From: Dehalobacter sp. DCA
GTDB lineage: Bacteria; Bacillota; Desulfitobacteriia; Desulfitobacteriales; Syntrophobotulaceae
Assembly: GCF_000305775.1 (NCBI RefSeq)
Contig: NC_018866.1
Coordinates: 558,001 to 622,000 of the forward strand
Direction: 5' to 3'
DNA: 64,000 bases
The position numbers and the translations under genes were made by a program. Shown one piece after another: positions 16,025-22,921 of this stretch. A model generated the notes under the pieces. The model saw only the letters and a list, made by a program, of their open reading frames with translations. It searched no databases and was not told the DNA's origin. The first letter of the stretch is position 1. Every line of letters begins with the position of its first letter.

Positions 16025-16855
16025 ATGGAAGACCGGACTGCAACGGATTTGGATAAAACAAATCGGAATGAATCGGAGATAAAGATTCAGCCGACTGTTC
16101 AGCACGGAACAAATATTGAAGCCGGTGCTGTCTGCCCGCTCTGCGGAGACAGGGGAATCATCCTGAACGGAGATACTGCGGTACCCTGTTCGTGTATGGA
16201 GAAAAAGAGGATTGTAAACAGCTTTAAATATGCACGTCTGTCCAGGGAACTGATGAACTGCCGTTTTGAAAAATTCAGCCTCGAATACTATCGGAACACC
16301 CAGCAGGATCAGGAAGATTACCTGAATGCCCAAAAAGCACTGAAGGCCGCCAAGGAGTTTGTAAAAAATGTCCGGACAAATCCCCATGAAGTCGGGCTGC
16401 TCTTCACGGGCTCCGTCGGAAGCGGCAAAACGTTTCTGGCAGCTTCCATCGCGAATGAGATTCTGGAAAATAATCACAAGCTGCTCTTTTTGATTGTCCC
16501 GGACCTTTTGGATGAACTGCGTGCTACATTCAGTAATAAAAGTGAAAATACGGAATACGACTTGCTGGATATTGCCAGAACCGTACCGATTTTGATTCTC
16601 GATGACCTGGGTGCGCATAATTATACCGAATGGTCCCGCAACCGGATCTACTCCATCTTGAATTATCGGATGAACGAGCAGCTGCCGACTGTCATTACGA
16701 CCAATCTTGATTTTGATGAGATCGATCATTATTTGGGAGAACGGACCTGCTCCCGGCTTCTTCAGATGTGCAGGATTTTCCGTTTGTCTGCACCACAGGA
16801 CATCCGGATGCAGAATTATTTAAAACGGGAAGGATTAAAAAAGGATAAAAAATAA
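16025..16855 (+). CDS. dnaI: DnaI/DnaC-type helicase loader ATPase
   Basis: 276 residues from ATG 16025, chosen for AAGGA 9 nt upstream. The frame stays open to a TTG at 15929, and an in-frame CTG at 15968 follows GAGGGGG well, so the start is uncertain. The N-terminal part carries a zinc-type cluster (CPLCGDRG...CSCMEKKR). The AAA+ core has Walker A GSVGSGKTFLA, Walker B LILDDLG and sensor 1 VITTNLDF, ending with a C-terminal RLL/FRL helix. It would load the replicative helicase with the DnaD-like protein encoded upstream. Family knowledge supports the role; interaction is inferred from proximity. Confidence 0.85.
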   Translation: MEDRTATDLDKTNRNESEIKIQPTVQHGTNIEAGAVCPLCGDRGIILNGDTAVPCSCMEKKRIVNSFKYARLSRELMNCRFEKFSLEYYRNTQQDQEDYLNAQKALKAAKEFVKNVRTNPHEVGLLFTGSVGSGKTFLAASIANEILENNHKLLFLIVPDLLDELRATFSNKSENTEYDLLDIARTVPILILDDLGAHNYTEWSRNRIYSILNYRMNEQLPTVITTNLDFDEIDHYLGERTCSRLLQMCRIFRLSAPQDIRMQNYLKREGLKKDKK

Positions 16856-16944
16856 GAGTACAATCAGAAAAAAGCTAAGATATTTTCCTAAGCTGTCTGC
16901 TTAAGGCGAATTTCCTCAAACCATAAGGATTTTTTGGGTATAAA

Positions 16945-16982
16945 CCTATGCATGTCCATGAAAAGCATGCATAGGTTTTCTA
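16945..16982 (+). terminator. Terminator after the dnaI-like gene
   Basis: CCTATGCATG (16945-16954) pairs with CATGCATAGG (16966-16975), followed by TTTTCTATT. Confidence 0.85.
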
Positions 16983-17012
16983 TTAGAAATGGTTTTATGG
17001 AGGTGCAGACAC

Positions 17013-17567
17013 TTGGCTAAATTCTTCATTATTAAAAGAAAGTATTTGTTTGTCGGAGGACTGGTCATATTGGTTGCTCTTATTGGTATTATGGGCAGCT
17101 TGATCGGAAATACGGAGATCGTTTCCACTCCGGAACAAACAGAACCTGAGATTAAAATTGTAAGTATTGATTTTGATCCTCAAATTGTCATCCGGGACAT
17201 CACTTATGGGGAGGAAATGTTTAAGGGAGTTCAGATCCTACCGGCAAGTCATTTTAAAGTCTCTGCGATCATTCAAAACATGACTGAAAACACGATGACC
17301 AATGTGCCGGTTGTCCTGACCATTCAGTCCCTGGAAGATAAAAATAAGCAGGTCAGCAAGGAAGGGATTATACCGACACTGGAACCCGGAGCAACAGCTA
17401 AAATTGCCTTTGAAAATATTGAAGCCTTAGGTGATGCAACTGGCAAGAGTGCGACGGCAGGCCAGCATGAGATGGTACTGGCGATCAAAGCCAATCTCGA
17501 AGGCGGTGCGTCTCAAAATACGGAAGCCAGGGTGGTTTTCAATGTCGATTCGTCGATAAAGTCCTGA
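17013..17567 (+). CDS. Membrane-anchored protein with CARDB-like extracellular domain
   Basis: 184 residues. A short basic N-terminus (AKFFIIKRK) and one membrane span (about 10-30) anchor an extracellular domain that reads as beta strands: FKVSAIIQNMTENTMTNVPVVLTI ... LEPGATAKIAFENI ... HEMVLAIKANLEG, the pattern of a CARDB/immunoglobulin-like fold. The function is unknown. TTG 17013 is the start because GGAGGTG lies 7 nt before it. It stands alone between two terminators. Confidence 0.72.
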   Translation: MAKFFIIKRKYLFVGGLVILVALIGIMGSLIGNTEIVSTPEQTEPEIKIVSIDFDPQIVIRDITYGEEMFKGVQILPASHFKVSAIIQNMTENTMTNVPVVLTIQSLEDKNKQVSKEGIIPTLEPGATAKIAFENIEALGDATGKSATAGQHEMVLAIKANLEGGASQNTEARVVFNVDSSIKS

Positions 17568-17647
17568 CTTTATCGAACCATGTCACCGTAGTAAAACGGA
17601 GTGTAAGGAAAAATCATTGCTTAGAAGCTTATAAATATAGTATCATT

Positions 17648-17706
17648 AAGTGCCTGGTACCTTGTTATCCAAAAAATTCTTGGTACAAAGCACTTATTTT
17701 TTTTTG
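17648..17706 (+). terminator. Strong intrinsic terminator
   Basis: AAGTGCctgGTACC pairs with GGTACaaaGCACTT across a roughly 20-nt loop, followed by A and a run of nine or more Ts. It ends the gene at 17013 and precedes the ANTAR operon by about 60 nt. Confidence 0.8.
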
Positions 17707-17765
17707 CCTTGCCAAATAGTATAATAGAATTGTTGACCGATTTCTTGATGGAGTAAAGAGACTAA

Positions 17766-18332
17766 ATGAAAAGAGCCATACTGATTAGCCAGGAAAAACA
17801 AATCAATGAATTGAATGCCGTCCTGCCTTTAGCCAATTATCAGGCCATTGCAAGGACTGACAGCGGTATAGAGGCTCTGCGCATAGCGCAGCGGGTTGAG
17901 CCTGACCTGATCATTTGCGGAGGGGATATCCATGGGATTTCCCCGCTTGATCTTGTTCAGAATCTCGTACACGCCAATATTTGTCCGGTTATTTTCGTGC
18001 TTGATCAAAAGGATTATGTGAACCTGGATTTTGCGCTGAAAACCAATGTCCACCATATCATGACGGCTCCGCTCAGAGCGATAGATGTCGTCTCCGGGAT
18101 TGCCCAGGCTGAACACCAGTTTAACAGAGAAATAGAACAGCGCAAAGAAATGAATAAATTAAATGACGAGCTTAAAACAAGAAAACTGGTGTATCAGGCG
18201 ATTTTAATCCTGATTGCAGGCGGGATGGATGAAGAAACAGCCTATGCCTCGATTCGAACAGAAGCGATGACCTCAAGAAAAACAATTCGGGCAATCGCTG
18301 CCGAAGTCGTAAAAGGAACGTGGAGACCTTGA
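17766..18332 (+). CDS. ANTAR-domain RNA-binding antiterminator with degenerate receiver
   Basis: 188 residues. The N-terminal 120 have a response-regulator receiver layout, but the phosphorylation residues are gone. The acidic pair is S8-Q9, the phosphoacceptor position in PDLIICGGD is G52, and the conserved lysine before proline is A101 (MTAPL). A short coiled linker leads to the ANTAR domain (about 130-186: ELKTRKLVYQAILILIAGGMDEETAYASIR...TIRAIAAEVV), a three-helix RNA-binding fold that prevents termination. Activity is thus unlikely to depend on phosphorylation, as in AmiR-type pseudo-receivers. It overlaps the following gene by 4 nt. Confidence 0.85.
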   Translation: MKRAILISQEKQINELNAVLPLANYQAIARTDSGIEALRIAQRVEPDLIICGGDIHGISPLDLVQNLVHANICPVIFVLDQKDYVNLDFALKTNVHHIMTAPLRAIDVVSGIAQAEHQFNREIEQRKEMNKLNDELKTRKLVYQAILILIAGGMDEETAYASIRTEAMTSRKTIRAIAAEVVKGTWRP

Positions 18333-19333
18333 TAACAAAAAAACAATTTGTGATCCGGTTCATCGTTGGGAATATGCTGTTGTTTATCCTCTTAGGACCT
18401 TTCATTGTTTTTTACGGTCCTTTTCATTCGTTGACGTATGTTACGGTCAGTACGATTCTGTCGTCCCGCCATCCTCAAGTCGCGGATTTTTTTTTAGCGG
18501 AGCAGAAAATTGCAGAAATCACTCAGAAATATGGAAATACATCAGTTACCGTGGAACCTGTCATCCAGCATATTGACCATCAAATTGTGGATGAAGAAAA
18601 CGGGATCAGGCTAGAGAATATTGAAGGTAAATATTTTAAAGGCATTGTCATGCTCGTACGTAATCCTCTTCAGATTGAAGTAGCGGCTACCAAAGAGATT
18701 GGCGTAGCCGGACAACGCTTATCAGAACTGGTCACTGCGGAGGGTGCGGTAGCCGGTATAAATGGCGGAGGCTTTTATGATCCGAATTCTCAGGGGAACG
18801 GCGCTTATCCGGATGGGATCACCGTCAGGGATGGGCAGCTCATTCATGAAAACCTGAACGCAGCTAAAAGTGCGAATCTGATCGGTTTTAACAAGGAAGG
18901 AAAGCTGATCCTCCGGACAGTCTCTGCCAAGGAAATCTCTTCAGGGATTATCGGTGATCTTGGGATTCGGCATGCGGTCAGCTTCGAACCAAACCTTATC
19001 CTGAACGGAGAACCTCAGATCAAAGGTGACGGAGGTCAGGGCCTTGCTCCCAGGACAGGAATCGGGCAAAAAGCCGATGGTACGGTTGTTTTTGTTGTGA
19101 TCGACGGCAGACAGCCTGACTGGAGTATGGGAGCCACACTGCGGGATCTGATGAATGTATTTATAGAATACGGGGCTGAAAATGCAGTGAATCTTGACGG
19201 CGGTTCTTCAACGGAATTGTTCTATCAAGGTCGGATTATCAATCAACTTTGGAACATCTACGGTGAACGTTATATGCCTACAGCTTTTGTGGTCATGCCA
19301 GGAAAGAATCAGAGTGGGGTGGGGCAGAATTGA
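18329..19333 (+). CDS. Phosphodiester glycosidase family protein (NAGPA domain)
   Basis: 334 residues with an N-terminal membrane span (about 10-32) and an extracellular domain of the NAGPA/phosphodiester alpha-GlcNAcase type. Motifs include NGGGFYDPNSQGNGAYPDG, GLAPRTGIGQ, VVIDGRQPDWS and NLDGGSSTELFYQG. Relatives cleave sugar phosphodiesters or act on exopolysaccharide. TTG 18329 overlaps the upstream stop (TTGA), with AAGGA 11 nt upstream; GTG 18320 is the alternative but is too close to that site. Central gene of a three-gene operon with 4-nt overlaps on both sides, suggesting coupled translation. Confidence 0.85.
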   Translation: MITKKQFVIRFIVGNMLLFILLGPFIVFYGPFHSLTYVTVSTILSSRHPQVADFFLAEQKIAEITQKYGNTSVTVEPVIQHIDHQIVDEENGIRLENIEGKYFKGIVMLVRNPLQIEVAATKEIGVAGQRLSELVTAEGAVAGINGGGFYDPNSQGNGAYPDGITVRDGQLIHENLNAAKSANLIGFNKEGKLILRTVSAKEISSGIIGDLGIRHAVSFEPNLILNGEPQIKGDGGQGLAPRTGIGQKADGTVVFVVIDGRQPDWSMGATLRDLMNVFIEYGAENAVNLDGGSSTELFYQGRIINQLWNIYGERYMPTAFVVMPGKNQSGVGQN

Positions 19334-20400
19334 AAAGGCGATGGATGATCTGGCTTATAATGCTTTCCCTGGTCTTACAGCTTGCTGTTTATGCGCTGCT
19401 GAACTGGAAAGCAGATCAGCTGTTAAACCCTTCTTTGCACATTAATCAGGTTTATGTTTTGAAGACGGATCTCAGTCAGGCTGATAGTTTCATGCTGTCA
19501 TACAATAAAAAGTTTTTGGCTTATCAAACTGGACGTTATCTTGAAGTCATTGACTTGACGACCAACACGAAAATTTTTGCGGAGAGTCCGGAAAAGGACA
19601 CGGCAAAGATTATTGGCTTCGCCTGGCTTCCGGACCGGAACGGTATGGTCTATCTGATCAGGGAGCAGAACAAGAATGCCGTGACAAGCTTATATTCAGT
19701 GGATTTCAGCACCGGCTCTTCTGAATTGAACAGCTTTAAACCGATGCTGGACAGGGAATTAAGTCTTGCGGTCGATCAGGTGCTGCAAATTGAAATGTCG
19801 ACCTATACGAACAAGCTATTTATCTTGTTTAAGGATGACAATCAGATTCACCAGCTGATTACAATGGATATTATGAAGACCCTGAACAGGGTGAATCAGC
19901 AGGGAGAAGAAATCCTAAACATTGCGGTTTCCAATAAATTCGGCAGCATCTATGCAGAGAGCAGAATGGGGACGGACAAGACGATTGATGTTTATCAGGC
20001 CGGCAGTAAGAACCCTATTTCTGTTGACCCTGAAGATACGCTGCTTGGCTGTCGTGACGACAAAATCTATGTTGGCAAAATCAGCGGGAACATCCTTCGG
20101 GAGGTAACCGTTTATCAAGTACAGCCATCCGGCCCGGCGATGACGGAAGCCGTGGTCTGGCAAGGGGAGATTCCGTATGCGGAGACAGAAACAAAAATCA
20201 GCAGTGCGAATCAGGTCATAATCAAAAGCAGGGGACGCCTGGACGTTATTTCCGCTAACGGCAAACATCAATGGCTGAGATTACCGGATATGTCCACTAC
20301 AGAATCCAATGCGGTCATCATCCTAGCTCCAACGGGTGATTTGTACCTGGAGCTTTTGCCGGGAAACGAAAAGTCTGTTTATTACTGGAGGGAAGTATAG
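19330..20400 (+). CDS. Membrane-anchored beta-propeller-like protein
   Basis: 356 residues. One N-terminal span (MIWLIMLSLVLQLAVYALL) is followed by an extracellular part made of repeating strand units of the TolB/WD40-like kind (for example KKFLAYQTGRYLEVIDLTT, IIGFAWLPDRNGMVYLIR, NQVIIKSRGRLDVISANG). No catalytic residues are evident. The TTG start overlaps the glycosidase stop (TTGA), so the two are probably made together and act at the outer face of the membrane. Function unknown; the propeller call rests on the repeating pattern. Confidence 0.65.
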   Translation: MKRRWMIWLIMLSLVLQLAVYALLNWKADQLLNPSLHINQVYVLKTDLSQADSFMLSYNKKFLAYQTGRYLEVIDLTTNTKIFAESPEKDTAKIIGFAWLPDRNGMVYLIREQNKNAVTSLYSVDFSTGSSELNSFKPMLDRELSLAVDQVLQIEMSTYTNKLFILFKDDNQIHQLITMDIMKTLNRVNQQGEEILNIAVSNKFGSIYAESRMGTDKTIDVYQAGSKNPISVDPEDTLLGCRDDKIYVGKISGNILREVTVYQVQPSGPAMTEAVVWQGEIPYAETETKISSANQVIIKSRGRLDVISANGKHQWLRLPDMSTTESNAVIILAPTGDLYLELLPGNEKSVYYWREV

Positions 20401-20437
20401 TTCATGCCAATTTTAAAGTTAACGAGGTACTAGTCCC

Positions 20438-21136
20438 ATGATGGAGAATATGCCTGAAAAGGTCTTAAATGAATATAATTGGGCCCGCTTAAATGAAGAA
20501 GCCGTTAATATAGAAAAAGTATATTTCTATAAAACAGACAAACGCGTCAATCCACGGCAGGAAGAGCCGTTCCTGTTAACGCGCGGGGAGCTTCCGGTGC
20601 TGGTGTCCGCGCCGCATGCGGTCAGGCATTACAGGCAGAAAAAGATCCTGGTGTCGGACCAGTTCACCGGCTCGGTTGTCTTCCTGTTAAACAAATTGAC
20701 GGGATGCCATGCCATAGCAGCGACAAAGCTCTACGGCGGAGACCCGAATGCCGACGATCCCTGCCTGTATAAAGACCGGATCGCCAGCTTCTGCCGTGAA
20801 AAGAAAGTAAAGGTTGTTCTGGACATTCATGGGGCTGCCCGGGAGAGAGATTTCGATGTGGACCTGGGCACAAATCAAAAGAAGAACCTGCTTGGCAAGG
20901 CGAATATTTTGGAAATCCTGGAACAAAACTTCCGGGATTTCGGCTTAGCCAGAGTTTCGACGGACTTTTTTGCCGCTTCCGGCGCGAATACCGTCTCCCA
21001 TTTTGTCTCACACGAACTGGGAATTCCGGCAGTACAGATAGAGATCAACAAACATTACCGGGTTCCAGCTCAAAATGCCTTGGGGTTTCACCGTCTAATG
21101 GGTGCCCTGGCGGAAAGTGTAAAACGGCTGGCCTGA
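20438..21136 (+). CDS. N-formylglutamate amidohydrolase-like protein
   Basis: 232 residues. LPVLVSAPHAVRHYR near residue 50 corresponds to the early metal-binding histidine, VVLDIHGAARERDFDVDLG to the Asp/His-containing centre, and IPAVQIEINKHYR to the C-terminal block of the N-formylglutamate deformylase family, which resembles zinc carboxypeptidases. Substrate unknown; no histidine-degradation genes are nearby. GAGGT lies 9 nt before the ATG. It follows the propeller gene by 37 nt in the same direction and may be the operon's last gene. Confidence 0.75.
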   Translation: MMENMPEKVLNEYNWARLNEEAVNIEKVYFYKTDKRVNPRQEEPFLLTRGELPVLVSAPHAVRHYRQKKILVSDQFTGSVVFLLNKLTGCHAIAATKLYGGDPNADDPCLYKDRIASFCREKKVKVVLDIHGAARERDFDVDLGTNQKKNLLGKANILEILEQNFRDFGLARVSTDFFAASGANTVSHFVSHELGIPAVQIEINKHYRVPAQNALGFHRLMGALAESVKRLA

Positions 21137-21248
21137 ACGCGGCGAATGCGTACTTAAAATTTTCTGATCAGGAAATTAATAGCCAGGCACGATCCGTGAA
21201 TTAATGAGATAGAATAAACCAACAATTGATGTTGGGGAGGTATCTTAT

Positions 21249-21653
21249 ATGGTTCCGGGCACAAGCTCATTAACTCAGGATTTGGTCAGGGCAATCAACG
21301 GAGAGTATAGCGCGATCGCCTGTTACGCCAAGCTGGCTGAAAAAGCGCCGAATCAGGAAATAAGAAAACAAATCCTGGAGATCCGCCAGGACGAGGTGCG
21401 GCATTATCACATATTTTCTCAGATATTTACTGAAATCACAGGGACAAAACCAAACCCTCAGATGACTGAAGAATGTCCTGCCGCTTACAGGACAGCTCTA
21501 AAGTCTGCCTTTCAGGATGAGCAGCATACGGTTGATTTCTATCATAATGTGGCTGAAAAGACACAGGATCCTTTTATCAAGGAACAATTCAAAAGAGCAG
21601 CCGCCGATGAGCAAAACCATGCAGTCTGGTTCTTGTGGTTTTTAAAAGTCTAA
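21249..21653 (+). CDS. Ferritin-like/rubrerythrin-type diiron protein
   Basis: 134-residue four-helix bundle with the spaced carboxylate/histidine ligands of a diiron site: E in INGEYSAIACY, ExxxH-type EIRQDEVRHYHIF, then DEQHTVDFYH and AAADEQNHAVWF. It lacks the C-terminal rubredoxin domain of classical rubrerythrin (COG1633-like). A role in peroxide handling or iron storage in anaerobes is likely. GGGAGGT lies 7 nt before the ATG. It converges on the MscS gene with 7 nt between stops. Confidence 0.82.
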   Translation: MVPGTSSLTQDLVRAINGEYSAIACYAKLAEKAPNQEIRKQILEIRQDEVRHYHIFSQIFTEITGTKPNPQMTEECPAAYRTALKSAFQDEQHTVDFYHNVAEKTQDPFIKEQFKRAAADEQNHAVWFLWFLKV

Positions 21654-21660
21654 AGAAAGC

Positions 21661-22893
21661 TCACAGCCCCATATGCCGCAGATCGTAGCCGGTGGGGCTT
21701 TGATAAATCCGCAGCTCAAACTCCGGAACAATGGCCAGGATATGGTCAAAAATATCGGCCTGGACGGTTTCATAGCTTTCCCAGGATGTATCCTTGGTAA
21801 ACGCATAGATTTCGATCGGAATCCCGTACTCGGTCACCGGAAGCTGACGTGCCATCCTGGTCATTTCCGGGTGGATCTCCGGGTGGTTTTCAAGATAGGT
21901 CTGAAGGTAGGCCCGAAAGGTACCAATGTTCGTAAGTCTTCTGCCGTTTACGAGCTGAGCAGGATCAATGTCATGTTCCAGGTTGTATTTCTCAAGCTCC
22001 CGTTTTTTATTCTCGATATACTCAGAAAGATATCGGAATTCCTTGAACTTCGCCAGCATATCATCGGTGCAGAAACGGATGCTGGAACTGTCAATAAAAA
22101 TAGACCTTTTAATTCTTCTGCCGCCGGATTCCTGCATACCGCGCCAGTTTTTAAAGGAATCGGAGATCAGGGCATACGACGGAATTGTTGTAATCGTATT
22201 ATCAAAGTTTCTGACTTTGACGGTGTTCAGGGAAATGTCCGTAACGTCACCGTCAGCGCCGTACTTGGGCATTTCTATCCAGTCGCCGATCCTGAGCATA
22301 TCATTGGAAGACAGCTGAATCCCCGCTACCAGACCTAGAAGAGAATCCTTGAAGATCAAGAGGATGATTGCCGTTACTGCTCCAATTCCGCTTAGCAGAA
22401 GGAGAGGGGAACGGTCAATCATCGTAGCAATCATCCAGATGCCGCCGATGAGCCAGACGACTATTTTCAGGGCCTGGACGATGCTGCGGATCGGTTTGAA
22501 CCGGGAAGCTTCAAAAGTCCGATAAATATCGTCAATCGCGTCAAGCAAAGCGAGCATGGCCAATGTGCCGGCCACAATGATGTAAATAATCGCTATTTTT
22601 TGAATGAAGCCGGAATATTCCGGGAACAGTCCGGCTACGGCGTAGATTACAATTGCCGGGATCATATGCGCCAGGCGTCTGAAGACTTTCCTGCCAAGAA
22701 GCTTATCATCCCAGAGGATTTTGTTGCGATGGATGTAGAAAGCAAGGATTCGCAGGAATACTTGCTTTGTAACGATGAAGGCCAAAATACTGACCAGCAG
22801 AACCATCACCACCGCTGCGGCATTCGCGATCAGGACTGCAGCCGTTTCTTCAATTCCTTTGTAAATCAGCCATTGGTCCAGATTGAATATCAT
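21661..22893 (-). CDS. MscS-family mechanosensitive channel (YbdG-like)
   Basis: 410 residues with about five membrane spans in the first 190 residues, then the MscS signature: a pore helix (LLLLSGIGAVTAIILLIFKDSLLGLVAGIQLSSN) and the beta domain RIGDWIEMPKYGADGDVTDISLNTVKVRNFDNTITTIPSYALISDSFKNW. Length and the long C-terminal domain resemble E. coli YbdG. It would open under membrane tension during osmotic downshock. Start at ATG 22893, 8 nt after AAGG; a GTG six bases upstream is too near. Probably co-transcribed with the UPF0182 gene 28 nt upstream. Confidence 0.9.
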   Translation of the reverse strand: MIFNLDQWLIYKGIEETAAVLIANAAAVVMVLLVSILAFIVTKQVFLRILAFYIHRNKILWDDKLLGRKVFRRLAHMIPAIVIYAVAGLFPEYSGFIQKIAIIYIIVAGTLAMLALLDAIDDIYRTFEASRFKPIRSIVQALKIVVWLIGGIWMIATMIDRSPLLLLSGIGAVTAIILLIFKDSLLGLVAGIQLSSNDMLRIGDWIEMPKYGADGDVTDISLNTVKVRNFDNTITTIPSYALISDSFKNWRGMQESGGRRIKRSIFIDSSSIRFCTDDMLAKFKEFRYLSEYIENKKRELEKYNLEHDIDPAQLVNGRRLTNIGTFRAYLQTYLENHPEIHPEMTRMARQLPVTEYGIPIEIYAFTKDTSWESYETVQADIFDHILAIVPEFELRIYQSPTGYDLRHMGL

Positions 22894-22921
22894 ACGCACT
22901 ACCTTTCAAATGTGGATGTGC

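Noticed and set aside
15926-16729. 267-residue minus-strand frame opposite the DnaI-like gene
   Set aside because: Antisense shadow of an AAA+ gene with intact Walker motifs; the translated sequence shows no domain.
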